From Mesostigma viride (lineage: Eukaryota > Streptophyta > Mesostigmatophyceae > Mesostigmatales > Mesostigmataceae), in the NCBI GenBank assembly GCA_009746045.1, contig RPFO01001760.1:1-43018 (forward strand): 43,018 bases of DNA, read 5' to 3'. Below are positions 28,781-40,385 of the stretch, one piece after another (position 1 is the stretch's first letter; every line of letters begins with the position of its first letter). Below the pieces are notes generated by a model. The model ran no database searches. It saw only the letters and a program-made list of their open reading frames with translations, and was not told the DNA's origin. The position numbers and the translations under genes are program-made.

Positions 28781-30023
28781 GCATTCAAGCGATTCTTCAT
28801 GCGGAGAGTCTTCTCATGCAAGGCCATCGTGTAGGGACTTTTCGTGGATAATGATCGTACTCGCCATGACTTCATAAACGCATACGTTGATCCAGGCATT
28901 GCGAAACAGCCATTCGTGCACCCAGTCAATAGCTTTACAAGCAGAAAATCATGACGGAGAGAGCCGTGAAAATGGCAACATGACATGTTGCCAATCCGCC
29001 GTTAGCTCAACCAGTCAAGTGCTCCTTAGCTCTATGTGTCGTCCATAGCTAGGACATGAGTGTATGGAGTCTAAGAAAGGTGCTTACCGATAATTCCTAG
29101 CTTCTCGACAATTCCTAGCAACCTGGCTTTACGTGAATTACGTCTATGGTAAAGTATCGCGCCGGGAATGTCTTTGCTGAGTTTGCTCTTCAGTCTTCAC
29201 CAACTTCACCATTCACCAAGTTGCTGGCATCAAGCATTGCCAATTTGCCATTTAGTCCTAATCGACTACCGGTATGTACGAAATAAATCGAGTGACCCCG
29301 TGTCTTCTGCTGGCAGCGATACGCTCAGGTTCCTCAATGTTCTCTTCTGACATTCAGAGTACGAGGCGCGCCGCGCCGCCGGGCATCACTTACGGAAGCA
29401 TATACGGAGATGCAGATATTACTCAGCGATACCGCCATACCGGGGCTCAGTAACTGCGTACCAGGCTCTCGGCTTTTCTAGGCCACAATAAAGGCTGACA
29501 AGTTACGTCGCCACGGCGGCCCTATCTTACTCTCCGCTCGTCAGTACATCTAAAACTGACAAGGACACGGAGGCAATCTGGCCGGTGCACAGTCAATGCG
29601 GGACGGAGGCGTTTTTTTCAGGGGCTTCGCTGGCGCAAAATCTACGGAAGGCGGTTCCCGCCAGGCTGAGGTTTGTTAATTTCGAGATGCTGCTGATGCG
29701 ACGAACGGCCCGGAACTGATCCGAAGATCGGGAGAATTTAGAATCATTGTCCCATCCTCGCAAGCAACTGGTAGGTAGTGCTTTACGAAACGACCCTAGC
29801 CAGTCATCTGAACTGTCCCGTCTGCAGATTTCGTCGCCCCGATCCCGCTCCGTAACACGCCCGTGCCAAGGCAGCTGAAGAGATTCGAGTCGTTTTCGAC
29901 CATCGGTGGCGGACGGCGGTCTTCTCTTTTTGGCCTTAGCGATGCACTCAGGACTAACGCTAGGACCGAGCCCTCTCGTCGGCTTATTCCCCGTCAGGGA
30001 CAGGAATGCTTGCTAGATAAACT
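28781..30023. other. Upstream flank of the methyltransferase; nothing recognised
   Basis: About 1.2 kb without a convincing gene, repeat or RNA. It presumably contains the promoter of the minus-strand methyltransferase close to 28800. Open frames are short, with no conserved motif. Confidence 0.4.
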
Positions 30024-30307
30024 ATGGTAGACGTAGAACATTGCGTTGTCAGGAATGTCTCCTTGGAGCTCCAACAGTGGATCCAAGGCGAGAATGCTGC
30101 CGCGGATGCGCGCGCGATTTTGCCGTCCAGCACGGACGAGTTTAGTTTTGCGTCGGCGCTAGCCAGCACATGCTCGGGGACCGGGTATTACGGGCTCCCG
30201 AGCTCTCCTACAAAGGCATTTATCGCTACTTCTAGTAATGGGAACCCGAGCTTGGACCGCACATACAGCGAGGACTTTTTCCGCAGGTTCCTTCTAGCAA
30301 CTCAAGA
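30024..30307 (+). CDS. Possible exon of an unidentified protein
   Basis: An ATG at 30024 opens about 95 codons (MVDVEHCVVRNVSLELQQWI...) of mixed, protein-like composition ending at CAAGAG|GTAGGAT, which resembles a splice donor. If unspliced, the frame continues to 30500 with a hydrophobic, tryptophan-rich tail. I recognise no family and cannot find a matching downstream exon. It could be a chance frame. Confidence 0.2.
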
Positions 30308-30853
30308 GGTAGGATGGGAGAACGCCGCTAGCTTTTTGAAATTCCTTGCTAGCCTAGGTTGGTGCTCCCTATGTCGGTTCCTTGTAATTTTGTGGCGCTG
30401 GTTCGCCATTTTTCTCGCGATCTTACCTCGCTTCTTTCCACCCCACCTACCTTGGGCGCTTCCTATCCCCGTCCCATCGTTGCGCGTCGATGCAGGATGA
30501 TTCCCTTCGGCATTCTATCGGCTCTGATGCCGGCGCGCGGAGGTAAGATGTCTGGCCCTCACCAGACTGGCGCATTCCGTTGTTCTGCTTATAATAGGGA
30601 TAGACGGTTAGCTCGTTGATTTTCTGCTGCTCATACCAAGGCAAGGGACAGTCTGCTTGGCCATGCCGTCCTGTTACGAAGACTATGACAGGTCTCAAGG
30701 TGACAGAATTACAAGGGATTTCGTGATATAGAGCACCGCACACTCGCTTTTCTTGCACACCATCCCTCTGTCTTGCAGCTCCGCCCTCCCAGGCAGCCTC
30801 CTCATGTTTCCCTTTCGCCCCCCATCTGCTTCTGGCGTCCGCACACTGACGTT

Positions 30854-33800
30854 ATGCCCAACAGCATCGCTGAGGACCGAGAGCATGATCACTGCAGCGG
30901 TAGCAACGGCAGCACCCTGCTGGCGTCCGCGTCCGCCGCCGCCGCCGCAGCAGCATCTGCCTCAGCGTCTGCAGCCATGTCGCCCCGCGGTCCCCGCCCC
31001 TCCCTCCAGCGCTCCATCGCATGCCAGCAGGTGCTCGAGTGCGGGCCCAGGGGGCAGCGAGGGCCGTCCGTGGGGGTAACTGGCGTGGCGATGGATGGGC
31101 AGAGGGGGGGGCGGATGACAGGAACGCGAGCAAGCCCAGCTCGTGTCTCCTTGTAAAGACCAACCTGCTGGAGAGTAACAATTTCTTGACAAATGTGGGG
31201 AACGACAATGGCGAGTCCGGCTCCCACTTGTTGAGGGGGCACCCCGAGGGCTCCTCGTCCTCCCAGCTCCCCCTGCCTTCCTCGCAGCAGCAGCAGCAGC
31301 AGCACCAGCTGGTGGAGATGGCGGCCAACCTTCTAGCGCACGGCACCGCGGGGGCCGACACCGCCAACCTGGACGACCTTCTCAAACGGCTCAGGTCGGC
31401 CCTCCTGCGCTCCAAGCCCAAGAAGTCGCCGTCCTCAGACGCCCTGATGCTATCCGACGGCACCGCAACAACCATGCCGCCACCCGCGGCCACCACCACC
31501 GACTCGGGTGTCACTGTAGGGGTCACTGTAACAGGAGTGGCAGCCACTGTAACGGGGAGTGACGTGGAGGCTCGCGGGAGTGGGGTCGTGAATGCGTCCG
31601 ACGCGGGCAAGGATGGCGGGTCGATGTCTATTTCGGGCGCGCCGGTCTCGGTCATCTCGGATTCCAAGGCCTCAATGACGGAGGGCCTGATGGAAGGCTC
31701 TGGCGACGCGCCTACGCTGCAGCAGGGCAAGGAGCGATGCGGGCTATCCCGTCAGCCCCCGCTGGCGGCGGTCATGGACATGGACATGGCATCGCTCAAG
31801 CTGGCTCCGCCCGTGACACCGCCCCAGGGCCCCCGCGCCGCCCCACCCAGGGAGGCAGCTCGCAGGGCGCGGCGGCATCTTTGTCCGGGTCGGGGTTTGT
31901 GGATGGCCAACGAGCGAGCAGCAGCCGCCAGTCACAGAGGGCCAAGAAGCGCGACTCGAGCCTGAGCGTGACAAGTGTACCGCCGGCGGAGGGCCGGGCC
32001 CGTTCCCCCGTGGGCACGTTCCACAACCTCCTCGGCGCGAGCGGACACGCTTATGCTGCCAGCGCGGCCAACGGCATGCTCGGTGACGCCGCCATGGACA
32101 CGTTGGCGGAGCGCTCGGGTGCGGGGCTGCTCCCGGCCGCCAACCTCTTGTCCCTCAGCAACCTGACCCAGGGAGGCAACGCTCCCCCAGCATCACTCGC
32201 CGCGGGCTCCCCCTCGTCGCCGGCCATGACCAAGATGCAGGAACGGGCCATGCATCAGCAGCTCATCCACGCGCTCACATCAGCGGGGGCGAGCGGGCTG
32301 GCCGCGATGCGAGGCGTGGCCTCTTCTACTGAAGCCGTCCCGCTGCCCTCTAGCCTCGTGAGCGCGTCCGCAAGCAGCGGGTCGCCCATCGGGGCATCGG
32401 CCGGGAGCGGTTCGCCCATCGGCGTGTCGGTAGTGGAGTGTGCCCGTGGGGGGGGCGTCCCGGATGCCTTCCTGTCCTCTTCCGCGCTGATGTCATCGCC
32501 GTCGTCATCGCCGTTCTTCGGTATGTCCATCAGCGCAGGCTTCGGGTCCTCCTCGTCCCCTTCCAGCCTGTCGGCGGGAGCGATGCAACGGGCCCTTGCT
32601 CTGGCGGCTGCCACAAATGGCACCGGCATGGAGCCTCCCTCCCACCCGGGTGGTCTGGATGGCACAAACCACCACCAGCAGCATCCATTACTGGCAAGCT
32701 CTGCCTCTGCGGCGCTGCAAGGAGGTGCTCCCACGTTCCTTGCCGCGTTTGGCAGCAGCGGCAACAATGGGATGCCGGGGGGTCAGGGCGAGCACTCGAG
32801 CGCCGGTCTTAATTCTGGGAACGGTAACGGGAATGCCAATGGGATGGCCACTCGCATCCTGCAAGGACCCCCGGGCTCCTTTTTCGCCGCGCCCGGTCGA
32901 ACTGCGCCTTCCCCGCCCACACGGGATGTGAGCATGCTGGACCTCGACGGCTCGAGCATGGGCCATAGTGCTGGCGGTGACGGGGGCAATGTCTCTGTTG
33001 TCGGAGGCGGGGGCGGCAACATCTCCCCGTTTGAAGCGTTCCTGCGCGCGCACGCGCTCCAGTCCGCCAAGAATGCCGACGGCTCCGGGCCCAGGTCTGT
33101 GCGGCCCTTGTCTCCGTTCCTGACTGCCGGCGCCCAGTCCCAGGCGCAGGGGGGTATATTTGCCATGCGGGGCGTCCAGGCCGGCGCGACGCTGGTAGAC
33201 GCCTCCTCCCTGGGCAACTCGGCGAGCCATGACACCCTGGTGGGTTCAGGAGCGTCCCTGATGGACCTGGACGGGGTGGCGGGGCAAACCATGTCGATGC
33301 TCGCCCATGCCGGCGGGGTTGGTGCCGGCGCGGGCTTGGGTAGCAGCAAGGACAGCCACAGCGCCAACGACCCGCTCCTCCAACGGTGCAGCTCGGATGC
33401 GCGCAGTTTGGCACGGTCCGATTCCGGTCGCGTGGCCCCTCACCATCACTCTCTTGGCGTGATGCCCAACGAGCGGGTGCCCGGAGGCAAGTACCTGCTA
33501 GCGCACAAGCGGGGCGGGGAGGAACTGTCGGGGCGCCAGAACAAGCGCAGCCCGGCCACTCTGGGCCTTGCAGGGTTCCCTCCCCTGGACGATGTCTTAC
33601 CCATGGGCCACGCCCCGGGCGGTAATGCTGGCGCCCACGTCAGCCCCTCGTCTGGCGCCCACATGTCGCCAGGGATGGCGGCGGCTGCGTTTGGTGGCTC
33701 CGTCACCAACGGCGTTCTTGCGAGCCTCCAGCTCCCTCCACCGCTTGTCTTCCAGCCACAGCCTTCGCCCTCGGCGCAGCCGCCGCCGCAGTCACACACG

Positions 33801-35776
33801 GCCATCTTGGCGACGATTGTGGGCGGGAAGGGCACCCCCCGGGCCACCGCCGGCATCTGTGCACTTCCCCGTCGGCCCGAGCTCGAGGTCAGCATCCCCC
33901 AGGGGATGATGTCATCGTCATCGGCCAATGGCGGCGCTCCCAATGGCGGGGGCGTCCCTGCCCCGTTGACCCCGGTGTACACGCCCACCCACACACCCAC
34001 GGGGTCCCACCACTCCAACTCACACACTTCAGATTCCTCCAACGGGGTGGAGCGCCCCGGCCAGGGTGCCTGGGCCTCGTCCCCGCTGGCGGATTGTGCG
34101 TTCTCAGAGATAGACAGCCAGGGGAATGCCGGCGGCGAGGCGGCCAATGCTGGCGGCGTGGCGGCGGTGGAGGACTCGGCGGCGCGCATGCGGAGGGAGA
34201 AGCGCAAGAACCAGCGGTGCGTGCCCGCCTTGTGCCACATTCCACGCCTACTGCCCTTTGCTTTTTGATGCTAGATCTTCTTACATCAATGCTCTAGTCG
34301 GTGCCGGGCCCATGTCCGCCTCACGGTCCACCCCTCAATGCTCCCAGCCGCTCTTATCATGCTCACTGCCCCCTTGCTCTGCGTTTCTCAAGCTCCCTTT
34401 TCCCAGCCCCATCACCCGCCCCTGCACAACCGCACAACGTACTCTTTGGTCGAGGGGCAACGAGTGTCGCTAGCCGCTCTGGTTTGGGATGTCTTCTATT
34501 CGTGCTACAGGGGAACCAAGTTGCTGTGCTTCAACTGTTTGGATATGGACGCACGAATACCCCTTGTTTGGGCCTCATGTACAATCCAACCTGCAAGTAT
34601 CCATCTATCTATGTTACTAGTGAATGCACGGGTATGTATCGGATATCTAATATCCATCTACCAAGTAGATGTTACTAGTGATGCACGGGTATCTATTGGC
34701 GACCTTTCGCGTGTGCATCCCCTTTGTCAGTCTTCCTGCATGCGCCGCGGTGGAGGTGCCAAGGGCCGAGCTTCTAGCAAAAGTTTATTTGTATGCTCAC
34801 AGTTTACCTGACAACTGGATGCTCCATCCGCTGTCACCCTCCCCTCAACCCACACAACAGTGCGGTCGCCAAGGGCAAGGCCGCGCCTGCCACCTCAGCA
34901 GGCAACGGCACCCCCTCGGCGAATGCTGCTGATGTGTCGTCGGAGGCCAAACGCATCACCAAGCTGGAGGCTGAGAACCGCAGCCTGAACATGCGCCTCG
35001 CGTTTGTCAACCGGTAAGTTCTTAGTACAGTTGTAACGTTTATTTATTATGGGTGCTAAATAATCCTGTAACATTTGTTTATCAATGCATTAGTAACTGA
35101 TTAGACAAGAGAACTTCAAGCCTCAACGTTTACTTGGTTTCTTAGTCTTTTGCCCCCCTTCAACTGGTGAGTATTATCCTTTCTTGGCGGAGTTGTCAGC
35201 ATCCGGCAGTCTGCTACACCATCTTACAGGCGTCTGTGATGCGGCGACTCTCATGGCCTCTGTCGCACACGCGCAGGCACACTGAACAGCAAACGCTGCA
35301 TATGCACACTGTGCTTACCGTCAAGTTTTCTTTTTTTAAGAGGGGTGTCTAACCAGATGGCTAGCCTGGTCTCTCGCTTTCTCGTTGGCGCTTGGTTGGT
35401 TGGTTACCCAACGCCTCCAAACCCAAACTGACAAGCCTCAACTCGGAGCAGACGCTCTGCATACTTGCCCTGGAACTGGTTTCTAACCTCACATCTTGTC
35501 TATCTATCTACTACCCCGCTATGGGAGCGAATCTAGCCCCTTACTCTAAACCAGCCTCAACTCGGAGCAGACGCTCCACATTTGTGCCCCGTCTAACCTT
35601 GCGTCCTGCCCATGTATCTACTGCCTGGTGTCGAAACGCCCCTCCTTCATCACACCAGCCTCAACTCGGAGCAGACGCTCCGCATCGAGGAGCTGGAAGC
35701 GGAGCTCGCGGCCGCTACCAAGAAAGCCCGCGAGATGCGCACGCGGCTGGGGGAGGTCGAACCGGAGACCATCTAA
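30854..35776 (+). CDS. Putative nuclear protein: low-complexity body, basic patch and C-terminal coiled coil
   Basis: Four exons proposed: 30854-31030, 31159-34216, 34861-35013 and 35659-35776 (TAA). Introns of 128, 644 and 645 nt are GT-AG and keep phase (0, 2, 2). The body (over 1,000 residues) is rich in S, G, A and P, with a short QQQQQQ tract, as in many algal transcription regulators. Before intron 2 lies RMRREKRKNQR. After intron 3 the C-terminus forms leucine/hydrophobic heptads (KLEAENRSLNMRL ... RIEELEAELAAA). The N-x7-K spacing of a bZIP basic region is met across the exon junction, but about 30 low-complexity residues separate it from the heptads, so this is not a standard bZIP. 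Within exon 2 the coding sense shifts frame near 31840 in CCGCCCCACCC, probably an indel or sequence error, or a tiny intron. Function unknown. Confidence 0.65.
35434..35682 (+). repeat. Three copies of a splice-acceptor/exon-start sequence
   Basis: AGCCTCAACTCGGAGCAGACGCTC occurs at 35434, 35553 and 35657. The last copy is the start of the final exon of the coiled-coil gene. Spacings of 119 and 104 bp put the three exon starts in three different frames. The intervening sequence is also partly repeated (TCTATCTACT..CC, CCCCGTCTAAC). Confidence 0.85.
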
Positions 35777-37555
35777 ATACTCGGAGAAGCGCTATTATGT
35801 TAGCTTGTTAGCATGCGCACATGGGTGGCTTCCCCATGCGCGCTCAAGTACCAGCGTTGCTGTGTGCGATGGAGGTTGCTCTCGAGATGGCGAGGGCGAT
35901 GCCATGGCATCCATCCACTGGAAAGCGCAAGAGGCATCCCTTTTGGAGCTTGCCATAAGAGGCGTAAGGCCTCCCCTTGGTCCTATGCAATCCATGGGGT
36001 GTGGCTTCCCATGGCCACAACCCCACCGTTGATTCTTTTTTTACATCATGAAGGCGGGCGTGCCTCCCATCGGTGCGGGCAGGCAGGCGGCGCTTGCGCG
36101 CACGGACCCCCTTAAATTAAATTATTTCCAGGTCGTGCCAAGGGCCACATTGGCCCTCTATAAGATGATGACAGGAAGCAAAGTGGCCGACCCAGACCAT
36201 TCTTTGCAACAAAGCGGCAGGCTGGCGTGTGGTGGAGGGTTGCACCCTGAGAAAGACCCTTGTGCACCAGGCAGGAGGTGTTGGCTCTTGCTCCAGGCAA
36301 TGGACAAAGCTACGGACTGCTGAAGGCTTGGGGGTATGGCCTTTCCCGTCCCAGGGTTCCCATCCCATCCCAATCACCCTGTCTGAAAGTGCGAGTGGCT
36401 CATGAGCACAGCCAGCCAGCTGATTGGTCTATACAGACATTATTTTCATGCTTCTTTTCGGCAAGATACGGCCATCCATGGAGGAGGGGAGGATAAGAAA
36501 GCTCCTCCCGTGTACCACTAGATTCCATCGAGGTGTCGGCCCCGTGGTTCTTTATGGATGGCTCGTACTTGGCCGTAACCGTGGTTAATTCTTTCGGACC
36601 CTATGTAGGGCCTATTCTTTTGGAGGTGGGTGTGCGCTCGTATTGTTTCATCCTATTCTTTGGTAGCCAGTCGGCCCACCCGGCTGTGTTGCCGCCCATT
36701 CGCATGTATGTCCATTTTTTGTTGCTTATTGCATCGATTGTTTGTCATTGATTGAGTTGATTGCGTGCGTCCGTGGGGGTGCTGCAGGCATGCTTGTGGT
36801 CTGTTAATTCTTTATGGCCCATGTCGTTTGGCGTTGAGGTTGTGTTGACGCAGATATGCATATCTGGGTTTTCGTTGGCCAAGTGAGCCGCAGTCAGTGT
36901 TTTGGGCCGCTTTGCTATGGGTCTCCAAAGATTTCCCGGCCGGTTTCATGGGCATGCATGCATGAGGATGTTTGTCAACTTGCATGCTATGTGAGACAAC
37001 TAGACTTTTATTTGTTAATGGAAAACGATTTCGAACACTACTGAGCTCTTTTTTATTGAACACCTGTTGCCACAGCATACATTTACCACAGCTGGCAGAT
37101 CAGGAGCCAACTAATCCGTGGAACCCATTCCGCAGGTCCTAGTTTCGAAACCTGTTGGAGCTGTGCTGACGATTTCGTGTTCAAATGTGGCGTACCGGAG
37201 GAGGGGGGCATCCAGCCAATTAAACAGCCCACTTCGTCACCGATCCGGCCGGCGTGGCACCTTGGAATTAATGTCGAGCGAGCTCCCAAAACCGGCAAAA
37301 ACGGATCCGGCGCCAAAGTTTTTGCGCCGGCGGAGCGCGCTCTGGTCAAGATGTTTGAGAGCGGCGCAAAGGAAAAGTTTAATTCAGGAGTTCACTCTAT
37401 CCGCTGGTCCGGCACGCGTGGTTTTATGGAGGAGTGTGCGCTCTGGTGCTCCCGCTAGCTTGGTCCGGCGTTTGACTTAACCGAGTGGAGCAGTGTTCCA
37501 ATTACAGGTGGCACATTTATACATCAAGGAGACAACCAGCTAAATATACATTCAG
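35777..37555. other. No gene recognised
   Basis: About 1.8 kb of mixed composition. A 93-codon frame at 37177-37458 (MFKCGVPEEGG..., with VFAPAERALVKMFESGAKEKF) has protein-like composition but matches nothing I know. An ATCAAGGAGACAACCAG motif at 37525-37541 recurs elsewhere as the terminus of the SINE-like element. Confidence 0.35.
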
Positions 37556-37566
37556 ATTATACATAA

Positions 37567-39074
37567 TCTCTCGGTCGTCTCGTCAATGGTCAGCAGCAGC
37601 GTCGCCCATACGAGTACATCTTCACCGCCCCCCGCCCCGGCTGCAGATATACGCCCTCTTCTCCCTCCTTGGACGCTCCATCTATGAGCTCTGGCCCCCC
37701 AAGCCCCTCACCACCACCTTGACCGAATCCTCCATCCGCGCCCTCCTTAAGGAAGCTTTCGAGCAGCACGTGACCCCCTTGCCACAGATGTGGCGGCAAT
37801 GGGCGGCACGCTGGCTGCTGAGCTCCCCACCATCTCCACCGCCACCTCCACCCTCCTCGCCTCCTCCACCGCCACCACCCCCTCCTCCGACGCCATCACC
37901 GCCCAGCTCCGCGACATCGACCAGCGTCTTAAGGACAATGCCATCGCTATCGAGGTCTTGCAGAACACCGCAGGCCTCACCGCCCAGGTGGTGAAGGACA
38001 TTGCCGCCAAGCCAGCCCCTGCTGGCCTGGCCGGCGATGCTCCTCCCATCACGACCTGGGCGGACATGCTTAAGCAGCACACCACCTCCACCACCTCCGC
38101 CGTCGCAGCCCAGCTCCAGCGGCAGACGCTTGACCTCCGCGAGGAGGCCGAGCTCGCCAAGCGCAGCCTCAACGTCATTGTCAAGAATCTCAAGATGGAG
38201 GAAGGTGAGAATTCCGAGAAGCTTGCGCGTGAGCACTTTTGAGAGAGAAATCCTTGATCGCATGGGCCTTACTGGTGAGATCGAGCTGGCCGCCCACCGC
38301 CTTCCCAGCGCGCGGGGTAAGGCAGGGCCGCCCCCGCTCCTCAGTCTCACCTTTAAGACCCCGGCGGACAAGATTTCTTTTCTCAGACGCCGCAAGCGGC
38401 TCGAGAAGACTCTCTTCACCCTTGATGACGACTTGACCCTGGCGCAGCAACAACGGCGACGGGAGCTATGGCCGACCTACCTCCAGCTCCGGCAGACCAA
38501 GGCGGGCCCGCCGGTGTACTGGAAGGGGGCGGCCATCTACGTCGGCCACAAGCCCTGGCAGGCGACCCCCGCGACCCCAGCGACTCCAGACGCCCCAGCT
38601 TAGGGGAATACAGCAGTAGTAGTGTAGAATAGATAGACCGTGGCCATGTACATGTACGCCTCCTAGAGGCACTATCCCAGCTAAGCCAGGCGCTTTATTT
38701 AATCATGTACATGTGTGCCTACGATGAGCCACACTCCAGATGATGCCTAGCTTTATTTAGTTATGCTGTGCCCATGCAGAGAGTTGCTCTCTGCTGAGAT
38801 GCCACGCTCTAGTTTTTGTATAGCCATGATGATCTTCCCCCTCACAGGCATGCTCCCCCCTTACCCGGGCATAGCGTGATAGACCATGAGGGTGCAGGTG
38901 CCCTGGTGCACCTAGAGCAGGGGTCCTTTACATCCCCACCCTTGCAGGAAGTAGCTTAGGATGTATGATAGGCCATATTCTGATAGGCCATATTCTGAGG
39001 CCATATGCCCCCTCTCAAGGGCTATGTGCTACATATACTCCCAACGGAGTTATGTTACAATTCAATTCAATTCA
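37567..39074 (+). mobile_element. ORF1-only non-LTR retroposon with 11-bp target duplication
   Basis: ATTATACATAA occurs at 37556-37566 and 39075-39085, flanking about 1.5 kb. The insert consists of a 5'-truncated ORF1 (from about 37573), its stop codon at 38601-38603, a 3' region of about 400 bp, the terminal module with hairpin CTCCCAACGGAG at about 39039-39050 and a CAATT tandem tail. No RT or endonuclease sequence lies between ORF1 and the 3' end. Target duplication, 5' truncation and repeat tail indicate target-primed reverse transcription by an enzyme supplied in trans, comparable to HAL1 (ORF1-only L1 relatives) in mammals. Confidence 0.8.
37573..38603 (+). pseudogene. ORF1 protein in the ORF1-only retroposon (frameshifted)
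   Basis: Nearly identical to 4138-5166 of the first copy, but broken by small indels: one C fewer near 37776, AGCA inserted at about 38232 and CAG at about 38346, among others. The coding sense therefore changes frame several times (37485-37790, 37790-38242, 38240-38603). It retains the RSLNVIVKNLKMEE, AHRLPSARG, TFKTPADKISFL and LDDDLTLAQQQRRREL stretches of the ORF1 C-terminal half. The N-terminal 110 residues of the first copy are missing. Confidence 0.75.
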
Positions 39075-39268
39075 ATTATACATAACTACATACATTTATA
39101 CATGACTATTTGATCAATGAGTCAAAATTGGCTCTTTTTTAGCAAATAAGCGGAGGGCAGGGGCCGAGATTAATTAAGCTCTAGATAGGTACCTTGAATA
39201 GTTGAAGTAATTACATAAGAGGCATGCCTCTATCGAGAGATATTTTTGGAGGCGAGTTAATTCTGGCT

Positions 39269-39324
39269 ATTAATTAATTAATTAATTAATTAATTAATTA
39301 ATTAATTAATTAATTAATTAATTA
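39269..39324. repeat. (ATTA)n microsatellite
   Basis: About 14 perfect units of ATTA. It directly abuts a minus-oriented retroposon terminal module (39326 on) and is therefore probably its expanded 3' tail. Confidence 0.9.
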
Positions 39325-39325
39325 G

Positions 39326-39590
39326 GAACATCACTCCGTTGGGAGTCAATGTAGCACATATCCCTGAGAAGGGGCATATGGCTTTTGATACATTCTAGGC
39401 TACTTCATGCAAGGGTGGGAATGTAAGCTACGTCCTTGCTCTAGGTGCACCAGGGCACCGGCACCACCATGCTGTCTCAGGTTCAACCCGCCTAAGGGGG
39501 GATCCTGGCACGGGGGAGGAAGATCATCGTGGCTATACAAGGGCTAGGGCATGGCTTCTCGATCGGCAGAGAGCATCTCTCTGCATAGGC
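39326..39590 (-). repeat. Retroposon 3' end (minus) with terminal hairpin
   Basis: Minus-strand terminal module with hairpin at about 39336-39347, then a 3' region related to 16930-17100 and ending near GAGCATCTCTCTGCATAGGCATTG. 5'-truncated, with no coding part. Confidence 0.6.
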
Positions 39591-40207
39591 ATTGAATTGA
39601 ATTGAATTGAAAATTTGTAACATAACTCCGTTGGGAGTATATGTAGCACATAGCCCTTGAGAGGGGGCATATGGCCTATCATACATCCTAAGCTACTTCC
39701 TGCAAGGGTGGGGATGTAAAGGACCCTTGCTCTAGGTGCACCAGGGCACGTGCATCCCCATGATCTTCAAGCTATGCCCAGCGAAGGGGGATCGCCTGTC
39801 ATGGGGGGGAAGATCAGCATAGCTATACAAAAAGCTAGGGCATGGCGTCTCAGCAGAGAGTTACTCCCTGCATGGGCACAACATAACTAAATAAAGCTAG
39901 GCATCATCTGGCGGTGTGGCTCATCATAGGCACACATGTACATGATTAAATAAAGCGCGTGGCTTAGCTGGGATAGGGCCTCTAGGAGGCGTACATGTAC
40001 ATGGCCACGGTCTACAGTATTCTACACTACTACTGCTGTATTCCCCTAAGCTGGGGCGCCTGGAGTCGCTGGGGCCGCAGGGGTCGCCTGCCAGCTATAG
40101 GGCTTGTGGCCGACGTAGATGGCCGCCCCCTTCCAGTACACCGGCTGGCCCGCCTTGGTCTGCCGGAGCTGGAGGTAGGTCGGCCATAGCTCCCGTCGCC
40201 GTTGTTG
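39591..40207 (-). mobile_element. 5'-truncated ORF1-only retroposon copy
   Basis: On the minus strand: ORF1 C-terminal codons from about 40207 (equivalent to LRQ...YWKGAAIYVGHKPW) to the stop near 40050, the usual 3' region, the hairpin at about 39632-39643 and the tandem GAATT tail at 39591-39610. A short insertion (CTATAG type, about 40093-40100) disrupts the ORF end. The 5' junction leads into a subfamily-2 fragment. Confidence 0.65.
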
Positions 40208-40371
40208 CATAGGCATAGCATGGCTAAATTCTTAATGCAACATCCATGGGGCCCCATTATAGAAAAAGCATGGCTAAATGTTGAAGGCATCATCCATGGG
40301 GGCCATCATTATGGGCGCACATGCGCGTGGGCCACATGCTAGGCTAAGCCTTACTAATCTACACTACTGGT
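40208..40371 (-). repeat. Subfamily-2 retroposon 3' fragment
   Basis: Inverted match to the 1840-1990 and 16740-16880 regions (CATCCATGGGG, TAGGCTAAGCC, CTACACTACTGGTAT). Confidence 0.55.
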
Positions 40372-40385
40372 ATATATATTCCTAG

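Noticed and set aside
30852-31730. Long minus-strand frame opposite the coiled-coil gene, and others at 33446-34240
   Set aside because: GC-rich antisense shadows without motifs; the plus strand explains the region with consistent splice phases.
35434-35682. CRISPR-like array of three 24-bp repeats
   Set aside because: Only three copies, unequal spacers, eukaryotic context; the last repeat is an exon start. Better explained as local duplication.
37177-37458. 93-codon plus-strand frame as a gene
   Set aside because: Composition is protein-like, but no homologous motif, neighbouring exon or upstream context supports it. Mentioned only within the unassigned stretch.
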